Part shown: positions 9,387 to 19,445 of the stretch, one piece after another | Layout of the letters: each line of letters begins with the position of its first letter | Numbering within the stretch: position 1 is the stretch's first letter | Made by a program: the position numbers and the translations under genes | Source of the DNA: an uncultured Roseobacter sp. | GTDB lineage: Bacteria > Pseudomonadota > Alphaproteobacteria > Rhodobacterales > Rhodobacteraceae | Direction: 5' to 3' | NCBI RefSeq assembly: GCF_947492555.1 | Contig: NZ_CANLNE010000003.1 | Coordinates: 620,001 to 684,000, forward strand | Length of the DNA: 64,000 nt | The notes under the pieces: model-generated | Seen by the model: the letters and a program-made list of their open reading frames with translations, nothing else | What the model was told of the DNA's origin: nothing | Databases searched by the model: none

Positions 9387-9802
9387 TCTCTCGGAATGTC
9401 GAAGCCGGGAGCGGCGAGCGTGAACCCTTCGAACTGGAACCCCGGCGAGACGGTGCAGCTGACCAGTGTGAAATCGCCCGTGCTGCGCGCGGCCTGCCAG
9501 TGGTTTTCGGGCACGATGATCTGTGGCGCGCCCTTGGTCAGATCCGGGGTCAGCAGGTGATCGTGCGCGGGGCCGCTATCCGTTTCACTCAAGGACAGCA
9601 CCAGCGGCGCGCCCGCATGGTAGAGCCAGATTTCCGTGGCATCGACCCGGTGCCAATGGCTTGCCTCACCCGCCGCCAGCAGGAAATAAATGCAGGTGCC
9701 GCTGGGCCGCCCGTCATTCTCCGCCACCCATGTCTGGCGAAAATGCCCGCCCTCGGGGTGTGGCATAAGCTCCAGATGCGCGATGATCTCTTGTGCTGTC
9801 AT
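9383..9802 (-). CDS. cupin family protein (DUF985)
   Basis: Single-domain cupin_5/DUF985 protein, 139 residues. Family motifs are [11 protein letters not shown] near the start, [28 protein letters not shown] (cupin motif 1 with metal-ligand His residues) and [30 protein letters not shown] at the end. Members are small beta-barrel proteins, some described as epimerase-like, but no reaction can be assigned here. It is convergent with anmK with a four-base overlap and divergent from the FAD oxidoreductase gene, 47 bases away. Confidence 0.85.
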   Translation of the reverse strand: MTAQEIIAHLELMPHPEGGHFRQTWVAENDGRPSGTCIYFLLAAGEASHWHRVDATEIWLYHAGAPLVLSLSETDSGPAHDHLLTPDLTKGAPQIIVPENHWQAARSTGDFTLVSCTVSPGFQFEGFTLAAPGFDIPRD

Positions 9803-9849
9803 GGCGCAAGGCTAGTCTGACGAAAACGGAAGGCCAAGGGGGCAGGGGC

Positions 9850-10929
9850 ATGAAAGTCATCGTGATCGGCGCGGGGATCATCGGCGTGTTGACCGCCCTG
9901 CGTCTGGCGCAGGCGGGGGCACAGGTGACCATCATTGAGGCGGGACAGCCCGCGGCGGCGGCCTCTGGTGCCTCATTCGGCTGGATCAACGCCAGTTTCC
10001 ATGTGGATTCCGATCACTTCAATTTGCGGCTGGCCGGCATAGAGGCCCATAGGCGACTTTCGTCAGAGCTTGCCTCGGACGCGGTGCGATGGCCCGGTTG
10101 CCTGTGCTGGGAGGAAGAGGGCGAGGCCTTCGACGCACAGCATCAGGCGCTGACGGATCTGGGATACAGGTTGCGCATCATTGATCGCGCTGCATTTTCC
10201 GAGCTGGAGCCTTCGGTGGCCGCTCCTGAACGCGCGCTGCATTTCATGGACGAGGGCGTTGTCGATCTGGGCCAGCTTGCAGCGCACGCGTTGCGGGCCG
10301 GGGCGGAGCTGGGCCTGCGTCTGACCACGGGCGTGCGGGCTACGGGTTTCGAGGTGCAGGCCGGCGCGCTGCGTGGCGTCCGTCTGCCAGGCGGTGTGAT
10401 GGCGGCGGACCGTTGTGTCATTGCGGCAGGCGTTGCCACACAGGGGTTGCTGGAAGAGGTGGGCGTTGCCCTGCCCATGCTGGACCGGCCCGGCCTGATC
10501 TTACGTTCGGAACCTTTGCCCAGCCTGTTGCGGCATGTCCTCGTGAGCCCGGGGCAGGAGGTGCGGCAATTGCCGCAAGGTGGCTTGCTGGCCCCGACTG
10601 CTGCTGGCCACCAGGCGGACGCCACGGATAACGTGCGGGAGACGCCGGATAAACTGGCCGATCAGGCAATGGCGCGGGTGGCGAAATTATTGAATCGCCC
10701 GCTCAGATGGGAAGAGGTCACCCTCGCCGCGCGGCCTGTGCCGCAGGACGGCCTGCCGGTGATGGGGGCCTGCGGGCCGGACGGGCTCTATGTCAGCACC
10801 ATGCATTCGGGCGCCACGCTTGGCCCGCTGGCGGCGGAACTGGTGGCAACAGAGGTGCTGGAGCGTGGGTTGACCAACACGCAATCGGCGCTGGTGGCCC
10901 CCTACAGGCCGCAGCGGTTTACAGGGTGA
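9850..10929 (+). CDS. FAD-dependent D-amino-acid-oxidase-type oxidoreductase
   Basis: DAO-family flavoprotein, 359 residues. The N-terminal MKVIVIGAGIIGVLTALRL is a complete Rossmann FAD site, followed by the acidic residue at the end of the second strand (TIIEAG) and SGASFGWINAS. The C-terminal part reads RPVPQDGLPVMGACGPDGLYVSTMHSGATLGPLAAELVA, the usual FAD-closing motif. Members oxidise glycine, sarcosine or D-amino acids; the substrate is not determined. The ATG at 9850 begins directly at the first beta strand and is preceded by GGGGCAGGGGC. Its end overlaps the convergent GNAT gene by 11 bases. Confidence 0.85.
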   Translation: MKVIVIGAGIIGVLTALRLAQAGAQVTIIEAGQPAAAASGASFGWINASFHVDSDHFNLRLAGIEAHRRLSSELASDAVRWPGCLCWEEEGEAFDAQHQALTDLGYRLRIIDRAAFSELEPSVAAPERALHFMDEGVVDLGQLAAHALRAGAELGLRLTTGVRATGFEVQAGALRGVRLPGGVMAADRCVIAAGVATQGLLEEVGVALPMLDRPGLILRSEPLPSLLRHVLVSPGQEVRQLPQGGLLAPTAAGHQADATDNVRETPDKLADQAMARVAKLLNRPLRWEEVTLAARPVPQDGLPVMGACGPDGLYVSTMHSGATLGPLAAELVATEVLERGLTNTQSALVAPYRPQRFTG

Positions 10930-11430
10930 GCTCGTAAAAAGCCAAATGCTCTTCAGTGCCGGGTGGCACCTCTGAATAAGGTCCCCGGTTGCGAAACCCC
11001 AGCTTTTCATAAAGCGCGCGGGCCGGTGCGAATTCCTTGTTGGTATCCAGCAGCACGCGCGCATACCCATCCGCACGGGCCTGATCGACCAGCGCCTGTG
11101 AGAGCAAATACCCGGCACCTGTACCCCGCGCGGCAGGCGACATGTAGACGCGTTTGATCTCGGCATCCGTGTCGCTAAGGGGCTGGATCATCCCGCATCC
11201 AACCGCCGCGCCATCCCGTTCGGCCAAAAGGATCGCGCCGCGCGGACGCGCGTGTTTGACGGGCAGCGCTGCCATCAATTCTTCATAGGCCTCTGCTGGA
11301 TAGAAGGTTTCCGTCAGGACCCGCATCTCATCGCTGAAGCTGGCCAGGTAGTCGCGATAGTCCCAGCACAGGCGTTGTACCTCCGGCAGGTCGCGCGGCA
11401 GATCCGCCGCGCGTACCGTCACCGCAGCCA

Positions 11431-11431
<1 letters not shown>
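10919..11431 (-). CDS. GNAT family N-acetyltransferase
   Basis: Single GNAT domain, 170 residues. The acetyl-CoA binding region is clear: EIKRVYMSPAARGTGAGYLLSQALVDQARADGYARVLLDTNKEFAPARALYEKLGF. The RGTGAG stretch is the R/Q-x-x-G-x-G/A motif. The substrate is unknown. It follows eno on the same strand with stop and start sharing one base (TGATG), so it is probably translated by coupling with enolase. The 3' end runs 11 bases into the convergent FAD oxidoreductase gene. Confidence 0.85.
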
Positions 11432-12720
<1,289 letters not shown>

Positions 12721-12767
12721 TCAAAGGTTAACTGCCTCATAGCGGGCCGGGCTACGGTTGGGAACCC

Positions 12768-13640
12768 TTAGGCGCTGTTAGCGCGAACATTCCTTTCACG
12801 CCAAAGCGTGTATAGCCCCGATCCGACGATGATTGCAGCGCCCATAAGTGTCAGGAAATCAGGACTTTCATCAAAGACGGACATCCCGATGACGAGGGCA
12901 AAGAGAATGCGTGAATACCGGAATGGGGTCACGAAACTGACCTCTCCGATGCGCATGGCCGCGACGATACCGTAATAGGCCACGATGCCGATCAGCAGGG
13001 CGATTGTCAGATAAATCCAGTTGATCGGAGACAGGGGAACAAGGCTTGTCCCATTGATCCACATCAGCAGGGCCGCCGTCGGAATCAGGACCAGGAAGGC
13101 CAGGAAACTGAGCTGCATCGTCGAGGTTTCTTTGGGAACGCGGCATGTGGCCAGATCGCGGATACCCAGACCGATGACCCCCTGAACGGCAAAAAGTGAC
13201 AGCCAACTGAAGCCTTCCATGCCGGGCCGGATAATCATGAGCACCCCGATGAACCCCACGAGGATGGCGGACCAGCGCCGCCAGCCCACGGCTTCTCCCA
13301 GAAACAGGGCGGCGCCGAGGGTCACGAAAAGCGGTGTGGCTTGCAAAATGGCCGACGCGGAGGACAGTGGGGTGAGGGCAATGGCAGTGACAAATCCAAT
13401 TGTCCCGACAAGCTCACCGAAGGCACGCAGGGCGATGGCAGGCGTCAGCATTGCGCGGGTGAAAAGCGGCTGGCGCTGGACAATCAGGATGGCGCTTACC
13501 AGCACGGTGCTGCCAAGCCCAAGCATCCCGATGATCTGGCCGACGGGCAGAGCCGACGCCATGAGCTTGATCAGCATGTCCTCGATGGCAAAGCCGAACA
13601 TGGCCACCACCATGAAGGTCGCGCCGCGTAAATTGTCCAT
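12768..13640 (-). CDS. EamA/DMT family membrane transporter
   Basis: Polytopic inner-membrane protein of 290 residues with about ten hydrophobic helices in two EamA repeats (roughly 5-135 and 150-280). Drug/metabolite transporter features are the N-terminal GATFMVVAMFGFAIEDMLIKLMA and the PLSSASAILQATPLFVTLGAALFLGEAVGWRRW segment at the end of the first repeat, with SFVTPFRYSRILFALVIGMSVFDE as its counterpart in the second. The transported compound is unknown. A good AAGGA site precedes the ATG. It may be read through into eno, 62 bases downstream. Confidence 0.85.
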   Translation of the reverse strand: MDNLRGATFMVVAMFGFAIEDMLIKLMASALPVGQIIGMLGLGSTVLVSAILIVQRQPLFTRAMLTPAIALRAFGELVGTIGFVTAIALTPLSSASAILQATPLFVTLGAALFLGEAVGWRRWSAILVGFIGVLMIIRPGMEGFSWLSLFAVQGVIGLGIRDLATCRVPKETSTMQLSFLAFLVLIPTAALLMWINGTSLVPLSPINWIYLTIALLIGIVAYYGIVAAMRIGEVSFVTPFRYSRILFALVIGMSVFDESPDFLTLMGAAIIVGSGLYTLWRERNVRANSA

Positions 13641-14054
13641 CGGGTGTCCTTCGTTGGCTCGTGGGCCTCCTCTCAGAAACCTGGCCGAAGGTCAATCTAT
13701 GGGACAGGTCACGCACGACCGAAATGGTCAGACCCGCGCGCAACGGCGCGGATCCGGGCTGCGCGAGAAGTAGGTGAATGCACCTTGAACCCCCTGCATC
13801 AAGGCTTATGCGGTATCGGTTTCGCATCGGTGCAGGTCGGTCTTTGCCACATTAACAGGGCGAACACCGGTCATTTAAAATCGGGTTAAGGGCTGCTCAA
13901 CTGACCGGGTGACCTTTCGCGGCAATTGCACGCATGCCAGCTTTTGGGGAGAGTATTGGCAAGCGGTCGCTTATCGTGCCAGATTGCCTGCCAGCCTTGA
14001 TGTAATCCACTAGACGCATGACCATAGCGAAATTTCCGGAAGGGAGCAGGCGGC
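13641..14054. other. 414-base intergenic region
   Basis: Lies between the divergent DMT transporter and VOC genes. I see no convincing coding frame, RNA gene or repeat. It must hold the promoters of both flanking genes. A ribosome site (GGAAGGGAGCAGG) precedes the VOC start at the right end. Confidence 0.5.
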
Positions 14055-14471
14055 ATGATTGCCTACGTCACCGTCGGTGCCGATGACATCGCCCGCGCGA
14101 AACGATTTTACTCAGCGTTCCTGCCAGCCCTTGACTACACGCTGACGGAAGGTCCCGAGGGCCTAAGCTACGTGCTGCCCGTTAAGCTGGGCCAGTCTGT
14201 TATTCTGCCGGATTTCTACGTTAAACCAACTTTCGATGGACGTCCGGCCTCAGCTGGGAACGGGTCCATGGTGGCATTTGAGGCCCGCAGTCAACAGCAG
14301 GTTCGTGACCTGCACTCTGCAGCACTTGCCGCCGGCGGCTTTGACGAAGGTCAGCCCGGCTTCCGCACATTGTATGGCCCTCATTTCTATGTTGGCTACC
14401 TTCGCGACCCTCAGGGCAACAAGATCGCATTGTTCTCCAGCGATCCGGACGAACCCGGAAGAGATGGATAA
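14055..14471 (+). CDS. VOC (glyoxalase/bleomycin-resistance) family protein
   Basis: Vicinal-oxygen-chelate fold protein, 138 residues. The N-terminal MIAYVTVGADDIARAKRFYSAFLPAL and the C-terminal FYVGYLRDPQGNKIALF are the standard opening and closing beta-alpha units of single-domain VOC proteins; the latter places a conserved Asp-Pro-x-Gly-Asn turn before the last strand. Members include glyoxalase I-like enzymes, dioxygenases and antibiotic-binding proteins. No specific role can be read. It stands alone between two gene-poor stretches. Confidence 0.85.
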   Translation: MIAYVTVGADDIARAKRFYSAFLPALDYTLTEGPEGLSYVLPVKLGQSVILPDFYVKPTFDGRPASAGNGSMVAFEARSQQQVRDLHSAALAAGGFDEGQPGFRTLYGPHFYVGYLRDPQGNKIALFSSDPDEPGRDG

Positions 14472-14903
14472 CGTTTGTTACGTTGGCGACGGAAATGCAT
14501 TGTTCACATGCCGACATATGGGCCTTGCCGCAGGGGGTCGTTTCCGGAGTGTGACGTGACTGCCCTGTTTTGGACCACCACAATTCTTGTTTGACGCCAA
14601 AGCAATTGCTGATTGTTTTTCCTTTCTCGTCACAAAAGCCATACGCCGGGTTGCAGAAGATCGTCAAAACGGTCTCTACAGACACCCTCGCTGCGCCGGT
14701 CGGGCATGGTCGCTTTGGAAGGCACAGCCCGTCGGAGCATCGCGTGCAAGTTGGTATGGTCCAACCTCTCGCTCGATCCACCGACCGTACCGTCAGCTAC
14801 ATAGTCCGAATTTTGCTCAAACCCTATAAATCTCAGAGCTGGCCTTAAGTGCTTCGTAAGTCTTCTGCGGCACCCTGATTGGGGGTGTTAGGAGTGAAAG
14901 GCC
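14472..14903. other. 432-base gene-poor region
   Basis: Several short open frames on both strands, none with a recognisable protein pattern, a good ribosome site or sensible composition. No tRNA or terminator with a clear T-run was seen. Base composition looks lower in GC than in the neighbouring housekeeping genes. It may be decayed sequence; the promoter of the RTX-like gene should lie at its right end. Confidence 0.4.
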
Positions 14904-16283
14904 GTGGTAGTTCAATCGCAAAGTCAGATGATAACAGCGTCTCTTCTGTTGGCGCAGACTAACGCCGCTCGGGCGGAGGTGCAGGCGCAGAAGGATGACA
15001 GTACTGGCTCTGTCGCCGATCTGCGCCGCGAACGGGTGCAGGCCCGACAGGATTATCTTGCCGACGCCAAGGACCGATACGACGCGCGCGAGATCATCAC
15101 CAATGCCAATGTAGAAGATGACGTGAATCTTGTCGCCGAACGGTACCGCCAAAAAGCGCAGGAATTGATGAAGGCGCTGGTCAAGCTCTCGCAAGAAGGA
15201 GTTTCGGCCCCAGCAGGCGCCCTGCAAGACGCTGCGGAGCCGGACGGATACATCGCCATAGCCGATTTTGTTCTGGCAAACATCAATACCATCCGCCCGC
15301 AAGACGCCCGCCTGCGACTTGAAACTGAATACGTCGAATACGCGACCGGTTCGGGTAACGACGCGGTTTCAGTTCGTGACGACACAGTCAGCGCAATGCG
15401 AACCGGTGACGGCAGCGATGCTGTCAGCATCACCGCAGACAAGGTTTACAGTGTGCATACAGATGCCGACCGATCCACCGTGGCTCATATCTCAGGCGAG
15501 GGATTTGGCGGCGGTTTTGGCGCGCAGCACACCTACAGCAACGCCGACAGTATCTCGATCAGCGCCCGCGATGTGCAGGATGTCAGGACAGGTGGCGGAG
15601 CAGACGCCATCGCTATCCAGTCTCGGTTGATTTACAGCGTGCATGCCGGATCCGGCGATGACGCCATCGCGCTGAGCGGAGGCCTGGTTGAGTACGTCGA
15701 AGCTGGCGCGGGCAATGACAGCGTCAACGTCAAGGCCGTGCTGGCGTCCGGCATAAACGGCGGCGACGGCAATGATACAATCTCCGTGGACGTCGAACAG
15801 GGCGACCGACCGCTCAGCACTACCTACATTCCGCGCTTGGATGGCGCTGCCGGGGGGTTGTCTTTCTCATCCATTACCAACGCCGATGTAGAGGGCGGTG
15901 CTGGCAATGACACGATGTATATCCGGGCTGACAGGCATATCTCCGTCGATGCAGGAGTAGGTGATGATCGGCTGTATCTCGACAGCGGGACCGTTGCACT
16001 CAAATACCGCAACGGCGATGGGCAGGATGTCATTTCACTAGGGGATGGTGTGTCGGTTCTGGTTGATCTGGACAGTTCTGCACGGTTCACCGTCAGGGAC
16101 ACCGAAGCGGGGCTGACCGTCAGCTTCGAAGATGGCGGGTCGTTGACCTTTGAGGGCTTAGAAGACGCCGCCAATCTGATCCTGAGGAACGGTGAGGGTG
16201 CGCATATTCTAAAACAAGATGGTGCGTTCGATACACCCAGCCTGACGGTCGCGGCACCCCGCAGTATTGATCTGCGCGTTTAG
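14904..16283 (+). CDS. RTX-like acidic repeat protein
   Basis: Protein of 459 residues in two parts. Residues 1-130 form a polar, probably helical region (RRERVQARQDYLADAKDRYD, ERYRQKAQELMKALVKLSQEG). Residues 145-410 carry irregular repeats of the G-x-G-N-D/G-x-G-D-D type (GSGNDAVSV, GDGSDAVSI, GSGDDAIAL, GAGNDSVNV, GDGNDTISV, GAGNDTMYI, GVGDDRLYL, GDGQDVISL). These resemble calcium-binding RTX nonapeptides that build a parallel beta-roll. No Sec signal is visible; RTX proteins normally leave through type I secretion, but no transporter genes are nearby. The GTG start at 14904 follows AGGAG. Role unknown. Confidence 0.7.
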   Translation: MVVQSQSQMITASLLLAQTNAARAEVQAQKDDSTGSVADLRRERVQARQDYLADAKDRYDAREIITNANVEDDVNLVAERYRQKAQELMKALVKLSQEGVSAPAGALQDAAEPDGYIAIADFVLANINTIRPQDARLRLETEYVEYATGSGNDAVSVRDDTVSAMRTGDGSDAVSITADKVYSVHTDADRSTVAHISGEGFGGGFGAQHTYSNADSISISARDVQDVRTGGGADAIAIQSRLIYSVHAGSGDDAIALSGGLVEYVEAGAGNDSVNVKAVLASGINGGDGNDTISVDVEQGDRPLSTTYIPRLDGAAGGLSFSSITNADVEGGAGNDTMYIRADRHISVDAGVGDDRLYLDSGTVALKYRNGDGQDVISLGDGVSVLVDLDSSARFTVRDTEAGLTVSFEDGGSLTFEGLEDAANLILRNGEGAHILKQDGAFDTPSLTVAAPRSIDLRV

Positions 16284-16777
16284 CGGGGCGACTGCCTCAT
16301 CGCTCCCAGTGTTGTTCGATGCACGAAACCTGCACCCAATCTGAAAAGCCCTGGCGAAAATGCGTCCGACGTCACCACAGTGTATCCCGTCGGGACTTTT
16401 GAGACAGAACGGTAGGTTTATTTAGCGAGAGTTTCCGGTTCATCGAAATCCGTGAAGAGATACGAGATGACAACGAAGACAGGGCCGCATGAACGGCCGG
16501 TTTTTCCGCTGTGCGGCGACATATAGTTTCTCGCCCATGCAGCATCTGTGACGCCGCGGGCCATGCAGCAAAAATTTGCTGGGTCTCCTGTGTGGCTTCT
16601 TACCGCCTTTTGATATGTCCTGCATGGCGGTCCGGTATATCCACTGAGTTTTTTTGAACCAAATTTCGAAGTCATGGAATTTCAAGAATGTGTGGAACGG
16701 TGCCGATGACTAACGCGACAGACCCCGGTTATCTGTATGAGTTTGCGTGTTGGTGTCGCGTAATGCTGGCCCGGACC
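16284..16777. other. 494-base gene-poor region
   Basis: Follows the RTX-like gene. No coding frame has recognisable features. A short palindrome with arms CAGCAAA and TTTGCTG lies at 16566-16581. A small stem TCCC-GTC-GGGA followed by CTTTT near 16388-16402 could be a weak terminator for the RTX-like gene. GC looks lower than in flanking core genes, in keeping with decayed or acquired DNA. Confidence 0.35.
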
Positions 16778-16981
16778 TCAAGCACTTCCATCCCACCTTA
16801 GATGGTCAAGGAGCCGGATCGTGCGTGGCACCAAGATCAAAGACACGACAAGCATCATCAAACCAGCAAGGACCAGAGGACGGAAGGCCAGAGGCCAGCC
16901 TCCCACAATACCGTCAAGTATCAACCGCAGAGCCGTGATTGTCGGCCAAGCAAGCGCCCATATGATCAGGATCCCGCGCAT
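16778..16981 (-). CDS. small membrane protein, DUF2798-like
   Basis: Frame of 67 residues with two hydrophobic helices (GILIIWALAWPTITALRLIL and FRPLVLAGLMMLVVSLILVP) and a basic, polar end (RTIRLLDHLRWDGSA). Small two-helix proteins of the DUF2798 type have this layout; the assignment is by pattern only. The ATG at 16981 lies one base after the stop of the aldo/keto reductase gene on the same strand, so the two are probably translated from one message under the control of the divergent LysR regulator. Confidence 0.55.
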   Translation of the reverse strand: MRGILIIWALAWPTITALRLILDGIVGGWPLAFRPLVLAGLMMLVVSLILVPRTIRLLDHLRWDGSA

Positions 16982-16982
16982 G

Positions 16983-17777
16983 TCATGAGTCCAACGCGGC
17001 GGCGTTCTCTTCGAGGTGGGCAATAGTGGTTGTGCCGGGGATCACCAGAATGTTTGGCGACCGCGCCAGAAGGCCGCGTAACGCCTCTTTGGGATCAATG
17101 GCAGCGCCTTGCTTCATCGGATGTGCCCCCAAAGGACCGTGCGAAACGAAGGCAATCCCTTGATTGTCCAGCCAGTCGATAGTCGCCTCCATTTCCTCGT
17201 CCCGTGCATCGGTAGGCGAATAACGGTTCTGGACAGCCGCAATAGGAGCAACTTGCATCGCTTCTTCGATCTGTGCGCGGGAAACGTTGGACACGCCGAT
17301 CATAGCGATCTTTCCCGCCTTCCGAGCGTCTTCGAGGGCCGTGATACTTTCGGTCACAGATGTATGACCATCCGGTGCATGAAGATAGTAGAGGTCGATT
17401 TGATCGACGCCGAGGTTGGACAGGCTTTCATCGACGTGACGCGCCATCGTCGCTGCAGACGTGTCCCGTGTGATACCGTCACGGGTTTTTTCAACACCAC
17501 CCTTGGATGCGATGAACATATCACCGTAGCTGCCGTTTTCATCACGCAGCGCATCGGCAATGATTTTCTCGTTGTCATGCGGACCATAGGCACGGGCTGT
17601 GTCTATATGGTTGATGCCCAACTCACGCGCCCGGCGCAGCAGAGCAACGCCGCCTTTCCAGTCTGCGTATGGACCGAAATTCCCGGGCTGGCCCGTCAGG
17701 CGCATGGCACCATAGCCGTTGCGGTTCACCGTGCGGCCGTTCAGGAAGGTGAAGGTTGATTGAATGTCATTGGTCAT
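16983..17777 (-). CDS. aldo/keto reductase
   Basis: NADPH-dependent aldo/keto reductase, 264 residues, TIM-barrel fold. The catalytic tetrad is seen as Asp59 and Tyr64 (HIDTARAYG), Lys92 (IASKGG) and His in LYYLHAPDG near 132. Cofactor-binding elements MIGVSNVSRAQIEEA and the C-terminal ILVIPGTTTIAHLEENAAAL are typical of the family. The start at 17777 has AAAGGAA upstream and gives a sensible N-terminus. It is divergent from a LysR-type regulator across a 94-base region holding two perfect inverted repeats, so it is very likely the target of that regulator. The substrate is unknown. Confidence 0.9.
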   Translation of the reverse strand: MTNDIQSTFTFLNGRTVNRNGYGAMRLTGQPGNFGPYADWKGGVALLRRARELGINHIDTARAYGPHDNEKIIADALRDENGSYGDMFIASKGGVEKTRDGITRDTSAATMARHVDESLSNLGVDQIDLYYLHAPDGHTSVTESITALEDARKAGKIAMIGVSNVSRAQIEEAMQVAPIAAVQNRYSPTDARDEEMEATIDWLDNQGIAFVSHGPLGAHPMKQGAAIDPKEALRGLLARSPNILVIPGTTTIAHLEENAAALDS

Positions 17778-17840
17778 GTCGTGGTTCCTTTTGTTTGCGT
17801 CGACATGAACATACCCACCAACTGGCAAGACGGTAGTGGC

Positions 17841-17874
17841 ATGACAGGTAGAATTGTCATACGATACACGTATG
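17841..17874. promoter_or_regulatory. two inverted repeats between LysR and AKR genes
   Basis: Two perfect palindromic elements overlap here. ATGACA-N8-TGTCAT spans 17841-17860 and CATACG-N5-CGTATG spans 17858-17874, covering the start codon of the LysR gene. LysR regulators usually bind dyad symmetric sites in the divergent region and repress themselves, so these are good operator candidates. The sites are seen directly; binding is inferred. Confidence 0.5.
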
Positions 17875-18762
17875 AACACTCGTTTTGACCGCCTCTTCCT
17901 GCTTGAGACCTTCGTCCGGATCGCAGAGCGGCAATCTCTCTCCGCGGCAGCGCGGGATCTGGGGACGTCGCAACCTTCTGTGTCTCGGCGGCTTGCCGCG
18001 TTGGAGAACCGTTTGGGCGTAGTGCTGGTGCGGCGCACCACACATGATGTGACGTTGACGCCAGACGGCTTGGCGCTGCTGTCCGATGCTCGACGCATGA
18101 TTGGCGAATGGGAGGCGATTGAGGATCGTCATGGCGAAGATGAGGAGCTGAAGGGCACTATTCGTGTGATCGCTCCAGTTGCGCTTGGACAAAATCTTCT
18201 TGTCAGAGCAGCCATACAGTTCATGAAGGATCATCCGAAGGTCACGATTGACTGGCGTCTGCGCGATGATGCAATCCGCTTTGCCGAGGAAGGGTGTGAT
18301 TGCTGGCTTAAAGTCGGGCCAGTCCCGGACGAAACGCTTGTGGTGCGTGAATTGGCCCGTGTCGAACGTCTCGTGGTCGGGACGCCGGACTGCCTGGCGC
18401 AACATGCAGGAAGTGACCTACACGCAATGCCCTGGCTGACACTTGGCCCTTTCGAGGGAAATCGGATCGAGTTGTTCAATGAGGCCCAAGAATTGCAGGC
18501 TTTTTCTGTCACACCCAAGCTGGCAAGCGACAATATCTTCGCCATCTATGAAGCGGCAATGCAGGGCGTTGGCGTCGCCATCATGCCGCGCTGGTTCGTG
18601 GCGTCCGACCTCGAAATCGGCAATCTGGTTGACGCGGCACCCGATCTGCGCGCGGCCCGTTTGCCGGTAAATCTCGCGCTTGTCTCCGGCACGAAACGTC
18701 CTGCCCGAGTCGAGGAATTCTGCAAGTCGGTGCAAGATTGGTGTAGTGACCATCTCCACTAG
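17872..18762 (+). CDS. LysR-family transcriptional regulator
   Basis: LTTR of 296 residues. The N-terminal winged helix-turn-helix is plain: FDRLFLLETFVRIAERQSLSAAARDLGTSQPSVSRRLAALENRLGVVLVRRTTHDVTLTPDG. Residues 90-290 form the periplasmic-binding-protein-like effector domain (GTIRVIAPVALGQNLL, EAAMQGVGVAIMPRWFV). It is divergent from the aldo/keto reductase gene and probably controls it and the small membrane protein behind it. The ATG at 17872 was chosen because it precedes the HTH by about ten residues; an in-frame upstream start at 17854 would add six. Confidence 0.9.
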   Translation: MNTRFDRLFLLETFVRIAERQSLSAAARDLGTSQPSVSRRLAALENRLGVVLVRRTTHDVTLTPDGLALLSDARRMIGEWEAIEDRHGEDEELKGTIRVIAPVALGQNLLVRAAIQFMKDHPKVTIDWRLRDDAIRFAEEGCDCWLKVGPVPDETLVVRELARVERLVVGTPDCLAQHAGSDLHAMPWLTLGPFEGNRIELFNEAQELQAFSVTPKLASDNIFAIYEAAMQGVGVAIMPRWFVASDLEIGNLVDAAPDLRAARLPVNLALVSGTKRPARVEEFCKSVQDWCSDHLH

Positions 18763-18837
18763 ACAAGCTTGAAAGCGGCCATCGGCGTTGATCGCAGCAT
18801 TCGGTAGAATGTGGCTCGAACCTGACGTGACGTGCGA

Positions 18838-19251
18838 TCACTCCTTCTTCAGCGGAACGCCGTACAGCTCCAGACGGTGCCCGCGCAACTCGTAACCGAG
18901 TTTGCGTGCAATCCGCTCCTGCAGGGCCTCGATTTCTGCATCCACGAATTCAATTACCTCGCCCGAATTCATGTCGATCAGATGGTCGTGGTGATCCCGC
19001 TCGGCGTCCTCATAGCGGGCACGGCCGTCGCCAAATTCCAGCTTGTCCAGAATGCCAGCTTCCTCGAACAGCTTGACCGTCCGGTAGACCGTGGCAATGG
19101 AAATACCCGCATCGATAGCCGAGGCGCGGGCATAGAGCTCTTCCACATCCGGGTGGTCGTCGCTGTCCTCCAACACTTTGGCAATGACACGGCGTTGTCC
19201 GGTCATGCGCAGGCCCTTGGCCTCGCAGCGGTGGATGATGGTGTTGCCCAT
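18838..19251 (-). CDS. fur: Fur-family transcriptional regulator (Fur/Mur type)
   Basis: Metal-sensing repressor, 137 residues from the chosen ATG. The winged-helix DNA reader is RMTGQRRVIAKVLEDSDDHPDVEELYARASAIDAGISIATVYRTVKLFEEAGIL. The dimerisation domain carries the metal ligands, including HHDH at 87-90, Glu101 in EVIEF and His125. The zinc-finger CxxC pairs of E. coli Fur are absent, as is usual in alphaproteobacteria. In this order such proteins act as iron-responsive Fur or manganese-responsive Mur; which one cannot be told. A further in-frame ATG lies at 19281 without a ribosome site. Transcribed as a single gene. Confidence 0.88.
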   Translation of the reverse strand: MGNTIIHRCEAKGLRMTGQRRVIAKVLEDSDDHPDVEELYARASAIDAGISIATVYRTVKLFEEAGILDKLEFGDGRARYEDAERDHHDHLIDMNSGEVIEFVDAEIEALQERIARKLGYELRGHRLELYGVPLKKE

Positions 19252-19445
19252 GTCTGTGCCCTTGATCGCTGGAGGCCACATTTAGCGGCATTTTTGTCCT
19301 GCTTCCAGACGCCTTTTCACGCTTGTGTTGACTTCCCCGGCGCAAACCCCCATGTGCACTACAAGCGAAGCCTTCTGCCGCGTGAGCAGTTGTGAGCGCC
19401 CCGGAAATCACGCCGGTCAACGCGCTCATCCAGAAAGGCCCGCCG

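Noticed and set aside
14221-14781. 186-codon minus-strand frame as a possible transposase remnant
   Set aside because: Overlaps the VOC gene and shows no DDE or HTH pattern; no terminal repeats were found.
16418-16685. Two overlapping minus-strand frames of 81-85 codons after the RTX-like gene
   Set aside because: No ribosome site, no domain pattern, and two frames compete over the same DNA.
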